A stretch of 64,000 nt of DNA from Bathymodiolus brooksi (GCA_963680875.1 OY804583.1:31237331-31301330), one strand, 5' to 3'; counted from the stretch's first letter, positions 24,115 through 35,589 are shown. The notes: generated by a model not told the origin, from the letters alone. Numbers and translations are program-made.

Positions 24115-24283
24115 TTAATAACACTTAATACCAAGGTCTATACGGTGGCTACACTCAGTTTTACCCCAAACAGGAAATTTACAAAGAGACAAGTCCAACT
24201 CGTCACCGGTGCATTCAGCATCACCTATCCATACCCGACCTGTGCCAGCCCCAAAATGTGCAGCAGTGTACATATATGGATGT
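24115..24283 (-). CDS. SRCR domain, second-half terminal exon with stop (unit 2 gene)
   Basis: Minus-strand exon starting after an AG acceptor at 24284-24285 and ending in a TAA stop at 24115-24117. It completes the phase-2 split codon of the exon at 25491-25635. Translation starts HPYMYTAAHFGAGTGRVWIG and continues with the expected four cysteines: EC-TGDELDLSLC, then VWGKTEC, then LGIKC followed by Tyr-stop. Together the two exons make one six-cysteine group-A SRCR domain at the very C-terminus of the protein. The intron is about 1.2 kb. I see no AATAAA on the minus strand directly after the stop. The unit 1 counterpart should lie left of the window. Confidence 0.85.
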
Positions 24284-25490
24284 CTGTAAGTTCGACATTA
24301 CTATTAACTTTCATCACAACAATTCCACCTATAGCACACAATTTGCTTAATTATACTCTGTCTGTAATTTATATATTTTTCCTTTGATCTCATCGAAAGA
24401 TATTTTAATATCAACGGACTGACTCTAATACTGAAAAGTATAGTTCAGTGTGACGTCGAACCTAATTACCTTATGACGTTACAGATAAAAACAATAATGT
24501 CTGTTTTCAAGATCTCGACAGAGATTTTCACAAGTATTCCAAATCGTCCTATCGGTTGACGCGATATATTGCCCCTTTGGGATCTTCAAACTCTTCATAT
24601 TATATATAATAGTGATAATGCATGTGTTGACCTCCATGACTGTTATTATAATTTATAATGCACAATACCAGTCTTAGAAAACATGCCATTGACAACGCAA
24701 CGCTTAAGAAATATGCATATGTCTGTATACTCTCTGTGTTAGGAATATGGTAGAACATTAATAATTCTATTTCCGCTTGCTTCCACTATGGACAATTCGG
24801 AAGTTCGTTAATGGACAAGTACCATACAGGCGTTTACAGACCAAGAACCAGCATATCTCCGGTCGTAGATCGATATTCAAATGAGATAACCCACGATTAC
24901 GGTGGATAGCATTCTAGGACTAAATCACCTTGCATCACCAAAAAGCAGGTTGTTTTGTATAGATAAACGATCGACGGAATGCATCATTACCACAAATCGC
25001 TTGTTTACACTGTTTGGTAAAGAAAGGGTCATTTTGAGATTATCCATGTATTTACCAGATCAGCGTATAATTAAATCAAAAATAATAGCAGAAGATTACG
25101 ATACAATTTGTTTTCACAGTTTACAAAAAGGGGAAAGGGTTATCCTGTCCCCGAGTACATGTAGTACATATTGGTATTTTTCTTATTACATTATTTTGCA
25201 AATAATGTGTTCATGGTCATGCTTGTATGAACATTGAAATGAAAAGTTTGTAAACATGAAGACATATAATTCTGGAAATAGGTGAACATGTACCAGTATA
25301 ATGTTTGAGAGCCAGTTCAGATAATTTCCATGACTCAGAAAAAGTACGATTTAAATTCAGACATATTATATAGGGTAAATGATATCAATATTGAAAAAAA
25401 TGGCTAATTAGTAAGTAAGCAATACCATTTTAGGAAGGAATAAAATGAAATGAAAAACTAGCACTACAACGTAACAATACATGTACTTAC

Positions 25491-25635
25491 AACACTTCTA
25501 ATCCTAGCATCCGACAGACAACCCTGCCCATGTTTTCATTAGAGTATCTGTAACAGACAGTACCCCATTCTCCTCTATGAAATATTTCTACTCTGCCTTC
25601 TAAATGATTCCTTCCACCTTTAAGCTGGATTGGGG
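25491..25635 (-). CDS. SRCR domain, first-half exon (unit 2 gene)
   Basis: Paralogue of the exon at 870-1014: 145 bases, AG acceptor before 25635, GTAAGT donor after 25491, same phases. The conserved core [16 protein letters not shown] is kept. The usual acidic stretch after the first cysteine has diverged to YRYSNENMG, before RVVCRMLG returns to the family pattern. The donor phase joins in frame to the terminal exon at 24115-24283, completing one SRCR domain. Upstream exons, including any signal peptide, were not found. The exon is open and splice-competent, so I call it a gene part rather than a pseudogene, but the diverged core could alter folding or ligand contact. Confidence 0.83.
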
Positions 25636-26317
25636 CTAGATAATATACAGCATTATATTAAACCTTATATTAAGATGAATCGCATAATATTGTAATTCTA
25701 ATACAGTTGTTGCATGATTAAATTTAGTGACAAAGTTACAAATTGAAAATGTAAAATATGGGAAGACATTATGATGGTTTAACGCCATTCTCAACGAAAT
25801 TGCAGCTGTTTTGCTACAGTTAGCTTTATTGGTAGAGTAAACAAGGGTACCCAGCGAATACCTTCGATCATTCCGCAAGCGTCAATTTGTTTTTTCTATC
25901 GTAAGCGTCAGTTGGACGTGCAAATGTAGTCGTGATACGTCAAAACCAGTCAATGCACATACATTTCAACTTTGTTATTTGTATTGTTTTTATTGGAAGC
26001 GGAACCGATCTTATTTTTCTTCTTTTTTTTCTTTTTCATTTGCGCATAATAAACCTCCGACAAAGAAATGTTTAACATCCGTTTCGCTTACGACGAATAT
26101 TCTTTTTCTAAACGGTTACTTACTATGTTGAATTGAGAAATCGATACACATTATAATCTGAAAAAGAATGAATATAGTGTGTTAATCTAATCAAAATATA
26201 TTGTGCCATTGTTCTCTTAAATTACCGTTTTATTACTCTCACTGTGCCGATAACTTTAGGGAATCATCCACCCAGTACTGTTTTAAGCATGTTGGATATA
26301 TGTTTGCTATGTTTTAT

Positions 26318-26495
26318 GCTGCTTAACGCCACTTTCAACAATAGTTTAGGTATATCGTGGCGGTCAGTTTTATTGGTGGAGGATACCGGAGGACCTGGAG
26401 AAAACCAACTACCTGCTGCAAGTCACTGACAAACTTTACCACATTATGTTGTAGACCTCGCTCTGATCGAGATTCCAACCCACAATAACAGTGGT
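26318..26495 (-). mobile_element. SINE fragment, second family (unit 2 only)
   Basis: GCTTAACGCCACTTTCAACA, GGTATATCGTGGCGGTCAG and GAGGACCTGGAGAAAACC match the tail and middle of the family; the head is worn. Not seen at the matching place in unit 1 (around 1600). Confidence 0.65.
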
Positions 26496-26957
26496 GATAT
26501 AAACGAATGCTCTCCTTCCTCAGGCATAGGTGACCTTAACCGATTTTGGCTGCTTTGTTTAGACCCTTTTCTTTTATTGCCCTGAACACTTTTAAATCAT
26601 ATGCCTTTCCAAATTGTCGATTGTGAGCGTACCTGATGAACAGTATTCCGGAAAAGCGTCGTGTGCACTAAATATATTTTTTTATTAGTGACACGCAAGT
26701 GAATTTAACAAGACAAAAGTAGAATAAATGGCAATAAAATCCCGCAATGTGTTTGTGTCTGTCCAAAGCCATGACCTGAATTCCTTTGGCATGGTTGCTG
26801 GTCTGTTTTGTTTTCAATGATTTGAATAGAGAGGTAGTTGACCACCACTGATTAAACTTTTTTTTTCATATACTCTTAAACAACATTAAAATAAAATGAA
26901 GCTTGCTTTATTACTTCCGAAATATATAATATATATGTTACAGGCAATTTCATAATT

Positions 26958-27100
26958 CAGGCATTTTGTGAAATGCCTGAACTTTTTCGGCATTTTATCA
27001 AATGACTGCCAATTTTAGGCATTTTATAAAATGACTAAGACTTCAAGGCATTTTGTAAAATGCCTGGAAAAAATGGCAGGCATTTTACAAAATGCCTGAA
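26958..27100. repeat. Left subterminal palindrome array
   Basis: Five spaced copies of a roughly 20-22 bp near-palindrome of the form (c)aggcattttgtaaaatgcc, the first at 26958-26979 and the last ending near 27100. The copies differ in the centre and in lost outer arms. They are plausible repeated binding sites for the element's own transposase. Confidence 0.8.
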
Positions 27101-27269
27101 TTGATTTAGCAACACAATTTTAATGCAATATATATAAGATTGTATTGAAAACATGCTTAATTGTACAAAACGAAGAAGTAGAAACTAAATGTTCATATCT
27201 CATCTAAGGTATTTAGACTTAATGATTCAATATTAATTAACTTATTTACAAAACTGTTATTATAACAAC

Positions 27270-27838
27270 TTATTTATTGTTACAAGCAATGTTTGGGTAG
27301 CATCGACTGTTACACAACACTACATCCTTTTTACACGCACATGTTTTAGTGCTACATCTAAGTTTCCCACTTGCACTGCACCTAAATTTGGTAAACCCTT
27401 GGCCACCACAAACAGAAACGCTCCTAACAGCATTACGCAAAGATATTTCAGAAGTTTTATCAACTGTTTCTTTATCTAAAAATTGACTATCCGAAAGTTC
27501 GAACTGGTTTCTTGTGTATGCACCTAATAGCAAGCCACCAGACGTACCAAGTTTGTAACCGTTGTGTATTCTTTCTGTTACAACTGCCATTACATTCCTT
27601 GGATCTCCTTTTCTTCTGTCTATATTTGGTATCAGAATCAGAACATTTTGTCCTATTTCAAACTCTGTTAGAATTTGTTCTGATCGATTTCGCATCCTTG
27701 TAGTTTGACGATTAAGTGATTCAGCAGCTTGTGACCTTTCTGTAGAAATGTCTTTCTCATTCGAACATAGCTGGCAAATTGCGTTTGATGCCTTTGACTT
27801 TGAGCATTTCATAGAATCAAAATAAGGCATTTCACATA
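27270..27838 (-). pseudogene. KRBA2-like integrase protein, C-terminal part
   Basis: Open minus-strand frame of 186 codons from the first Met at 27830, ending TAA at 27270. It contains C-Q-L-C, then IGQNVLILIPNIDRRKGDPR, NGYKLGTSGGLLLGAYTRNQ, GGQGFTKFRC and a Cys-rich tail CSTKTCACKKDVVLCNSRC ending C-N-N-K. I recognise this as the C-terminal region of proteins annotated KRAB-A domain-containing protein 2-like, abundant in molluscs and derived from integrase-type transposons. The part normally before it, the DDE integrase core, is missing. An AG lies at 27839-27840, but splicing the upstream exon there gives an early stop, so either another acceptor is used or the gene is dead. Confidence 0.72.
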
Positions 27839-28022
27839 CTGCACACTAAACAATGTCAAGTGAAGCTTCTGATGGCACAATGTGATTTCCCCCTCTTGGT
27901 CCCTTGTTGGCGCTGTAGGACCAAAATTAAAATTATAATCCTTATTGTGCATCTACAAGTCATAAGTAACAATATGCAAAGGGAATTTTTGAAATCAGAC
28001 TTAAGATGTAGGAGTAGGTCTA

Positions 28023-28480
28023 GTGAAACAAATGTGTGACGGACGAACAGACGGACGGACGAATGCGAATAAAATATACCCGTTATGTTGTGTCTCATGT
28101 ACGATTACCCCATATCCTTTCATTTTTTTAAACGATAGTAGTCCATATAGTATCTTAAATATAAGAAGAATGTGTCTGGAGACACGGATGCCCCTGCTAT
28201 CAGCTAAGTGGGCTTAACTCCCAAGCCGTATATGGGATCTGGCTGAAAATGGAACTTGACCTGTATATTATGGCTATAAACAGTGTCTTAAAATTTGAAA
28301 ACATTTGGTCAATGCAAATTTAGGTTATCCTCAGGAAACGAAAAGCGGGACGGGCAGACGGATGGAAAGACGGACGGAAAGACGAACAGACGGAAAGACG
28401 AACAGACGGAAAGACGAACAGACGGAAAGACGGACGAACGGACATGGGTTACACTTAATGCCCCGTTTTCTGCGGCGGTG
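28023..28480. repeat. Interspersed repeat with GACGGACG/AAAGACGG tracts
   Basis: Two tetranucleotide-like tracts (28038-28066 and 28345-28445) bracket about 280 bp, followed by ATGCCCCGTTTTCTGCGGCGG. I recognise this layout from mollusc repeats. It sits inside the 2.17 kb element, between its two coding remnants, so it may have replaced the integrase core. Confidence 0.6.
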
Positions 28481-28539
28481 GCATAACAATATGTTAATCG
28501 AAAGTGTGGTCATTATAATTATTAAAACAAAACACTTAC

Positions 28540-28709
28540 CTCTGCATGTAGTAGTAGTCGTGGAAGTTTTCTTTCTTTCCGGATTTAATCTTTCCAAGTA
28601 TTTCTTCATATTTTACTCTGGTCCATATAGCACTGTTTTTGCTCGATTCAAGAATTTCCAACAATTTGCTAGGAAGCTTCTGCTCAGACGTTTGTGGTGC
28701 TTCTGCCAT
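28540..28709 (-). pseudogene. Probable N-terminal exon of the KRBA2-like element gene
   Basis: Minus-strand ATG at 28709, translating MAEAPQTSEQKLPSKLLEIL and on to YYYMQ, ending at an AG|GTAAGT donor at 28540. The short helical N-terminus ahead of a splice donor matches the position expected for the first exon of the gene whose C-terminus is at 27270-27838. The 0.7 kb between them holds simple repeats instead of an integrase core. Confidence 0.5.
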
Positions 28710-28975
28710 GTTCAGTGACAAAGTATGAAGTGACCACTTTATTATTTTATCTAGTGAGTACACTTCAACCTCGTATAATTATACCCATACACTGACAATG
28801 AATTCGCAAATAATTTATTTCTTAAGGCAATACTATAAAAGTATTAAATGATTTAACATGTTTAAGTCAAACTTCAAGGTTCTCTTTTTAAATAAATGTT
28901 GTTTTATATATAAATTCATTTTTATTAAAATGACTGAAATGGGTTAGGCAATTTGTAGAAAAAGGATTAAAATAT

Positions 28976-29084
28976 TCAGGCATTTTGTAAAATGCCTAGA
29001 GATTTTTAGACATATTATTAAATGCCTGACTGAAAGAAGCATTTTGTAAGTTGACTAAAATTTCAGGCATTTTACAAAATGCCT
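28976..29084. repeat. Right subterminal palindrome array
   Basis: Four copies of the same near-palindrome, including good copies near 28978-28999 and at 29064-29084 with two degenerate ones between. Mirrors the left array of the same element. Confidence 0.8.
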
Positions 29085-29565
29085 AATTTAAGAAATTGCC
29101 TGTAACATATATATTATATTTAAAATAACAAAACATTTTTTTTTTATTATTTCGAAAATGCATATTTATACAATATACTTACCAATACAATATACAATTT
29201 CTCGTTCGTCATTGCAGTAACTTTCTATGAAATGAATAACAGTCGTAGAGAAGAGATAATAATTTTTTTGTTAAATGGTGAAAGCATGACGCAAATTACC
29301 CCGCACACACGATTCTGTCCCAATTTTATCGATAGCCTTGTTGATTCTAGATAATCTAACAAGGAAATGCATATAAGAAGTACGTCACTAGAACGAATTT
29401 GAACAATTCTTCCTGGTAATTATAGATAAAATATGGGCAGCTTAAATATATCTGTAATGGGTAGGCGGGAATTTATGATGGAAACGCTTCCTACTACCAT
29501 TCCTTGTTGTTGAGTAATAATACATGTTTTCTAAAGTGAAAATAGACATTTTTTTAGGGGGTTAG

Positions 29566-29622
29566 GGTTATGGTGATTAACGCAACTTTCAACAATATTT
29601 CAGCTATATCGTGACGGGTTAT
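29566..29622 (-). mobile_element. SINE tail fragment, second family
   Basis: Short piece with TTAACGCAACTTTCAACAAT and TTCAGCTATATCGTGACG, absent at the matching place in unit 1 (about 2975). Confidence 0.6.
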
Positions 29623-30018
29623 TTATTAATTTTACATACAGGGGCCCTACTTTTTTTTTATTTTATGATAGGTGTTTTGTAATATTGTAGCGCAACTATG
29701 GTTATAGACTGGCCATTTAGGCATAGTTCGTTTGACTCCTACAAATGCTCAGAATTTTTTTTTTTAAATCCAGTTTTCAAATCAACGAGTTTTCCCTAGA
29801 TGTATACGAACTCTGACAATTAATTTCAAAATTGTTGATCCATTAATAAAAAAATTACCAATTAGGTCTCTATGTTAATTAATTGGAATAATTCAGCGCC
29901 CTCTATCCGCTATCGCTACTCGAGGTTAATGTAGCAAAGCATAATATAACGACTGGATTATTCGGGTTATATGTTAATTATATTTTTTGAAGTGTAAAAA
30001 TCTGCATGGAGCGAGCTC

Positions 30019-30254
30019 AAATGGTGTAAGAGCCCAACCATCAAAACAAAATAACAGATATGTGCTTTCCATGTATGTTCATTGTATCGTGTGACCTAGG
30101 ACATTTCAAAATTAAACGGCTACTCATAAACTGACCAGTAAGGTGATAATCAATTGATATTGAATTCCTTTAATATTTAAATGTCCTATGTCACATGATA
30201 CAATGAATCACATGTCAGTTATTTTGTTTTGAAGTTTTGGCTCTTACACTATTT
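30019..30254. repeat. Foldback element, 76-88-bp arms
   Basis: Left arm 30019-30106 (AAATGGTGTAAGAGCC...CCTAGGACATTT) and right arm 30179-30254 (AAATGTCCTATG...GGCTCTTACACTATTT) are imperfect inverse complements around a 72-bp centre. Confidence 0.8.
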
Positions 30255-30334
30255 GTTGTTACATTCAGCTCTGAAGATACGTGGTTAGATCCTAGCTCAT
30301 GACGTTGGTTTTGAGATTAATAGGTTCTTTCATA

Positions 30335-30430
30335 CGTTGATATGGAAGACCGGTGGATCTTCCACGACTGATGGAAATTGTATGTCTTTTCACTAATGGA
30401 GTGGAAGATCCGGCGATGTTCCATATCAAC
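30335..30430. repeat. Short inverted repeat, about 30-bp arms
   Basis: GTTGATATGGAAGACC...GATCTTCCAC at 30335-30365 against GTGGAAGATC...CCATATCAAC at 30401-30430. Imperfect in the middle. Confidence 0.75.
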
Positions 30431-31087
30431 ACATAACAGTACCTATTTATTCCGTAAACAACATTTGTTTTCATATACACAGGCATATGTATGGTTGTCA
30501 TTGATCGATACCTCATTTACATATCAGGTATTATTGTGCACTACTTCATAGTACTTGACTGAGAAATGTAGGTCATAGAATATATTTTTTTTTGCTTTAC
30601 AATAAAAAGAGCTTTAATTAACCCTTTGACTGCGACGTTTCGTGTATAACCGTAACGTCGTGTGTGGTATTATTCCTGATGTTATGACCCTTTCATCAGG
30701 GTAACGTCATTTTAACAGCAATGTGACGTTACCTACCGTTTTTCTTAATGTTAAAGTGGTTCTATATGTGCAATATCTGTATCTGACTTTAAATTTTGTA
30801 ATCTAATTATAATGTATTTGAGTAACTTATTCTTAAAGAAAATAAAAATAAAAGTAAATCTCTCACTTTTGAGACAGACCTATTTTTAGCGATGTGAGAT
30901 TTTCTTATCTTGCACTAGTGCAAAACCAAAAATCACGTGCGTTTTACCGGCAAATGCATGCTGTACAGTTTATGTCAAACTTGGCGAATTTTATGTACTC
31001 TTCTGTTCCGGATTCCAACCACAGCGGCTCGTCTTTAAGATATATAACTTTATTAATAAAAAATATGCACTCCTATATCATTTTTAA

Positions 31088-31109
31088 GATATATATATAT
31101 ATATATATT
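31088..31109. repeat. (TA)n microsatellite
   Basis: TA run of about 20 bp preceding a SINE tail fragment. Confidence 0.9.
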
Positions 31110-31119
31110 ATATAAAAAA

Positions 31120-31225
31120 ACAACTAAGCGTGTTGGGACCTCATCTTCATCTCATTGAAAATTAACTTGTTCTCGTCGTGATGTAGCTGAAAAATTGCCG
31201 TAAACAACAATTACTCACTGATCCC
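31120..31225 (+). mobile_element. SINE 3' fragment, same family as 2122-2491
   Basis: Shares the run from CTAAGCGTGTTGGGACCTC through GAAAATTAACTTG to a TTGCCGTAAACAACAATTACTC tail region. The 5' part, including the tRNA head, is missing and is preceded by a TA repeat. Confidence 0.75.
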
Positions 31226-31609
31226 CAACATGATGTTAAAAATATATTCTGTCTCAAACATAAATATCTACATTTATTAATCTACTATTTAAGTGGTTAT
31301 TTTCGAAGTGGTGTTAATTTTGCCATTTTTAGTCAAACTGTTCGCGTGGGCTCTAATTTGGCGAAAATTGGAAAAAGCAAAATTAAAAATGTTACGATTT
31401 CAGCTTTATCTTAAGCCATTCAAATAAAGGTATCGAACATTTTGAAGATTTTGATAAAAAAAACGTGAATACCTGGGTCGTATTATAGAAAATGTTGATT
31501 TTATTCATGAACAGTCATGTGCACATTTTATTTTCATCAACAGTCATGTGTGGATTTTATTTTTCATCAACAGTCGCTTGACTATTATTAATTGGTAATA
31601 ATACTAATG

Positions 31610-31728
31610 TGATTTCTATGTGATAAAGTTTGTCAGTGACTTGCGGCAGGTCGGTGGTTTTTTCAGGGAACTCCGGTTTCTTCCACCAATAAAACGGGCC
31701 GAATAAAACTGACCGTCACGAAACAAGA
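31610..31728 (+). mobile_element. SINE middle fragment, second family
   Basis: GTGATAAAGTTTGTCAGTG, GCGGCAGGTCGGTGG and CCACCAATAAAACGGGCC match the 54628 copy; both ends are missing. Confidence 0.65.
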
Positions 31729-31914
31729 AGTGTACTGTTTCATTTCAACGGTAATACAAGCTATTTAACAACCTCTACACTAAATACAAAATATATTTGG
31801 GCGGTATTGATTAAATTACATGATAGTGCTACATATGATGATAGAAGAAAATCATAAGAATGGTTAAAGCACCAAGCATTAAAATGCAACTGATCTCTTT
31901 GAAGGTTTACTTCT

Positions 31915-32106
31915 TATGGACACATTATCCTGATTCCGAGCCGACCAGTCCTTGCTCTATCTCCTTAATGTTGCGTGCTTACCAGAGAAGCAACAAATAT
32001 CAATTTGTATAATCTTTGGTATGACCCGACAGGGGCTCCAGCCCACGATCTACCGCACTCGAGGCGAGCACTCTAACCAATACGCCACCGATGCGGTTCG
32101 TATTAT
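31915..32106 (-). mobile_element. SINE 5' part (tRNA head), minus strand
   Basis: Reverse complement of the 2122-type head and body. The B-box appears as GGGCTCCAGCCC (degenerate), next to GATCTACCGCACTCGAGGCG and the A-box CCAATACGCCACCGATGCGG. Confidence 0.75.
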
Positions 32107-32384
32107 ACGAAGCTGCATGGACGCGGCGGAGACACACATTCATGTCATTAATGGGACGACCATTTAACTTTTAGGACGTTTTCTTCTGAAAAATAATATA
32201 TTAATTATGTGGTGAAATTTTAAAGAAACAAAATAACTTGACACGAAAGAAGCAAAAATATCATTAATCTGGCCCTACAGTTCTCAACGAGAAATTTATG
32301 ATAACAATTTGAAGGGAATTTACTGATATTTTTCTATGTCCAAAAAATAAAAATCTGAATTTTGCTTCCTGTGAAGAAATATAT

Positions 32385-32500
32385 CGCAGTGGGGAAATGA
32401 TAGTTTTCTGTGTAGTGTTTTGTAGATCAGTGATTGTCCTTTTTCTTTTGGCCATTGTATTGCCTGCCCTTGCGCTTTGGAATCTTAAAACTCTTCTTGC
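32385..32500 (+). repeat. Mussel-type interspersed repeat fragment
   Basis: GTGTAGTGTTTTGTAGATCA, TTTTGGCCATTGTATTGCC, GGAATCTTAAAACTCTTCTT. Confidence 0.65.
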
Positions 32501-33370
32501 ATTGTTTTTGAAGCAAGTACGCAAATTTACATGGTTAGACCCTAAACAGGGTGAAAAAAATACGGGTACAATTTTCAATCGGGTTCAATTTAGTCTGAAA
32601 ACTCGTGTGCAATATTATGTCATTAGACAACAAATGAAGTAAAAAAAAACTCGTGTGCAATTTTACGTCATTAGACACCAAATGAAGTATGAAAAAACCA
32701 CGTACATGCAATTTTACATTGCCATTGGCATTGCAGGCATTGGGCCCTATAGGCTATGATTGTTACCGGTCACTGTGAAATAAACTAGAAAAAAAGGTAT
32801 TGGAAATATCAAATTAAAATCTATTATGTTCACTTCCGTCCTCTCTATAGGCCGTTCCTACCGTCATATTACGCAACGTTTCAGATCAAGGACACCACGT
32901 AGGTAATGATATTGCCATTTGATTACATTGGTTACAAGCGTTTATCGGAAAACAAACGTTTTCCTAACCACCGTTGGTACAGCGACGCCACCTGGGGGGA
33001 AAATGTGTGCAGGTTCTCCATTGAGTAGTGTGAGATTCTTTTTATAACGCAATATTTTAATTTTATACTCGTTGATAACGAAGTAAGTCACTCTGTGGAA
33101 ATAACTTCATGGATACGATATTTAAGTTTCTTCACAGTATAATGTTTACATTAACATTACAGATAAGCAAATTAACAAAGGTTGTAGTATTGAATTCCTT
33201 TCCGCACGGACGAGTTTGGCAGTTTGTATACAATGAAAATGCTAGGTGTACTCGATTAATGCAACGTTCGATACAAGTTGTAATACGACAAATGTCCGTG
33301 CTTTGCTCACTGAAAATAGAGGCTCGAGGCTCAGTGGTCTGAGCCTCTGTTGTTCACCTTTCAGAACCTT
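32501..33370. other. Non-coding, unit 2 private
   Basis: Contains a short direct repeat (ACTCGTGTGCAATATTA and ACTCGTGTGCAATTTTA at 32600 and 32650). Nothing else recognised. Confidence 0.5.
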
Positions 33371-33838
33371 CTATAGGTGCTTCCCACCAGAGTTCGGCTC
33401 ATTTGGCTAAGCAGTTTTAGAGAAGAAGATTGTTAGAAATCGGCCAATCAGAACCAATAATTTTCTGTGGCGACCATGTTTGTTAACGGATCAGGATGAA
33501 ACGAGCAATCTTTATAGAAGACCTTCAATAGTTGCTTCCTACCATGTTTCGGTTCATTTGGCTAAGAAGTTTTAGAGAAGATTTTTTTTAAAATCTGCCA
33601 ATCAGAAACAAGAATCGCTTGTGGCGACCATGTTTGTTAACGGATCGGGACGAAATGAGTAATCGTTACAGAGGACCTTCCATAGATGCTTCCTACTAAG
33701 TTTCACTTCATTTGGTTGAGGCGTATCAAAGGAGAAGTCTAAAATGTGAATAGTTAATGGACGACAGACGACGAAAGAAAGACGACGGACGACGGGCGCC
33801 AAGTGATGGTAAAAGCTCACATTGCCTTTGGCAAGGTA
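33371..33838 (+). repeat. About 154-bp tandem array, three units
   Basis: Units start near 33371, 33526 and 33679 with A-TAG-TGCTTCCTACCA-like sequence, then CATTTGGCTAAG-AGTTTTAGAG and GGCGACCATGTTTGTTAACG. The last unit ends in GACGACGGACGACGGGCG and AAAAGCTCACATTGCC, an ending common in mollusc repeats. Confidence 0.8.
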
Positions 33839-33861
33839 AGCTAACAACAGTCATTGGGTAG

Positions 33862-34052
33862 ATATGTCGCTCCACTCGGGCACATTATTCTGATTCCGAG
33901 CCAACCAGTCTTTGCTCTTTCTCCTTAATGCTGCGTTCTTAGCGGAGAAGCAACAAATACCAATTGTATATTCTTTTGTTTGACAAGACGGCAGTTCGTA
34001 CCCACAATCTATCGCACTCGCTAACCATTACGCTACTGATGCGGTTCCCTAT
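33862..34052 (-). mobile_element. SINE 5' part (tRNA head), minus strand
   Basis: Same orientation and extent as 31915-32106, with degenerate boxes ending TAACCATTACGCTACTGATG. Shares CTGATTCCGAGCCAACCAGT with it. Confidence 0.7.
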
Positions 34053-34251
34053 TTCTATTTTATTTTTATTATTTTTTTAATCACAATTTCTTATTGTCCT
34101 TCAATATATTATTTGAAATTCTAATATGACGTCCTTCAAACGCTTTGAGTCCAAACTCGTGGTAAAAATAATAGTAATCAATGACGGATTAAATTTATGA
34201 CGTCATCGCCAATTTATAACGATATTTTACCAATTTTTACATATTAGAATC

Positions 34252-34411
34252 GAAATAATTCATGGAATCCATATGTATATATTGTTTTTACCACGGATAG
34301 GCCTTTATGTCAGCTTGTTACCCCTCGCTAACGCTCGGGGTAAAACTTCGTGACATAAAGGCCTACCCGTGGTGAAAACAATATATACATATGGCTTCCA
34401 TGAATTATTTC
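34252..34411. repeat. Foldback hairpin, about 73-bp arms
   Basis: Arms 34252-34324 and 34337-34411, e.g. ATTCATGGAATCCATATGTA against TACATATGGCTTCCATGAAT. Loop TCGCTAACGCTC, related to the loops at 9918 and 61644. Confidence 0.9.
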
Positions 34412-35589
34412 TTAAACAAAAATGAATCCAGAACAATAAGAGTTACTTGATATCTATATAAACAGTGAGAGTTCCTACTTTTGTTCAAACACTCTTTGAA
34501 TATTGCAATAATCCAACTGCATAGCAAAGAAAGAAAAAGAATTATAAGTTCTATACAAAATCATGATCATTCTGTCGAAGGCGACTTGGCGAATGCCAAT
34601 TCTGCACAAACTGTTTTGTATTTCGTTCTTTTAATGCTATACAAAACATCCACATGTAAAATATTTTGACTATGTGCTGTTGGTTTTTTTCACAACTTTT
34701 ATTCATTGAAACAATTTTTTTTTCTTTTTATAAATTTGCAAGTGTTATAATGAACCTTAAATAAATTACAAAAAGGAAACATAATTGTGATATTGAGTTG
34801 TTTTCGCTATTCTTTCATTTTTTTACATAGACAAAACCGGTTCTACTGAAAAACATTTGTTGGGACCCAACCGGAAAGTAGTGGCTGACAGAACCGGAAC
34901 GAATGTACGTAAATAAGCATTGTGTTTTTTACTGTTGTAAGTCTAAAGCTATTCACGGTGGCACGCCAGTGCAAACTGTCATGTATATAAGCACTACAAA
35001 GGGCTTGTGTACTTTAATTACACATATAGACAACGTTTTATAGCTTTATTTGATGATTTCAATCTCATTATTAGCATTTTTCATTGTTTATGTCCATCAC
35101 TTTATCTATATCTGAGTAATCTATTATGTTAACCACAGAAACATATAGGTAAAAACAAGAAAAAATAATCGACCGATAACGACATCTTCTGGATTCAAGA
35201 TATAATAATACTATATGATCATAATACTTACTTTTTGTCGTCGCCTGTAGGTCAAACATGCCTAATTGACTTGTACCGGAAGATGACAGAACACTTCCGA
35301 CCGGAGCTCTTTGACGACAGTGTAAATGCCCTCTCCTTAATGGCACCCACCATATATATTGTGTTGTTATAAAATAAATTATTCAAATAGTGTTGTTTTA
35401 AGTGAACGAATATTATATCTTCAGGTAGATTAAATCTGTGGTGTTTTGTTTTTTTGTGTTTTGTTTTCTTCTGTTTTGTTTTGCTTTTTGTTTTAAATTT
35501 CACATTTAAAACTAATACAAATCTGAAGCAGATCTACTGGGTTTGATTCTGACATGTTCAATAGAATATAAAAAGTCAATGAAAAAGTA
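34412..35589. other. Non-coding, partly matching unit 1 near 4020-4200
   Basis: 35325-35525 corresponds to 4020-4200, including a GTTTTGTTT-rich tract. The remainder shows no gene. Confidence 0.5.

Larger units (their letters stand above)
26936..29107 (-). mobile_element. 2.17 kb TGT...ACA transposon, KRBA2/Ginger-like, internally deleted
   Basis: Unit 2 only; unit 1 has an uninterrupted AT-rich stretch near 2075-2095. Ends are inverted: TGTTACAGGCAATTT at 26936 and its complement ending at 29107, extending about 44 bp with the first subterminal palindrome. It is flanked by TATA at 26932-26935 and 29108-29111 (4 bp, but in TA-rich sequence, so weak). Termini TGT/ACA, a 4-bp duplication and a gene related to KRBA2-type integrase proteins all fit the Ginger group of cut-and-paste elements. 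The gene remnants lie on the minus strand. The catalytic integrase core is not visible, so this looks like a non-autonomous deletion derivative. Confidence 0.8.

Noticed and set aside
27270..27838. Host KRBA2 gene
   Set aside because: Encoded within a TIR-bounded 2.17 kb insertion missing from the other duplicate, lacking the integrase core; a transposon remnant is the better explanation.
28295..28718. Overlapping frames rich in Arg/Thr/Asp through the GACGG tract
   Set aside because: Simple-repeat translation inside a transposon.
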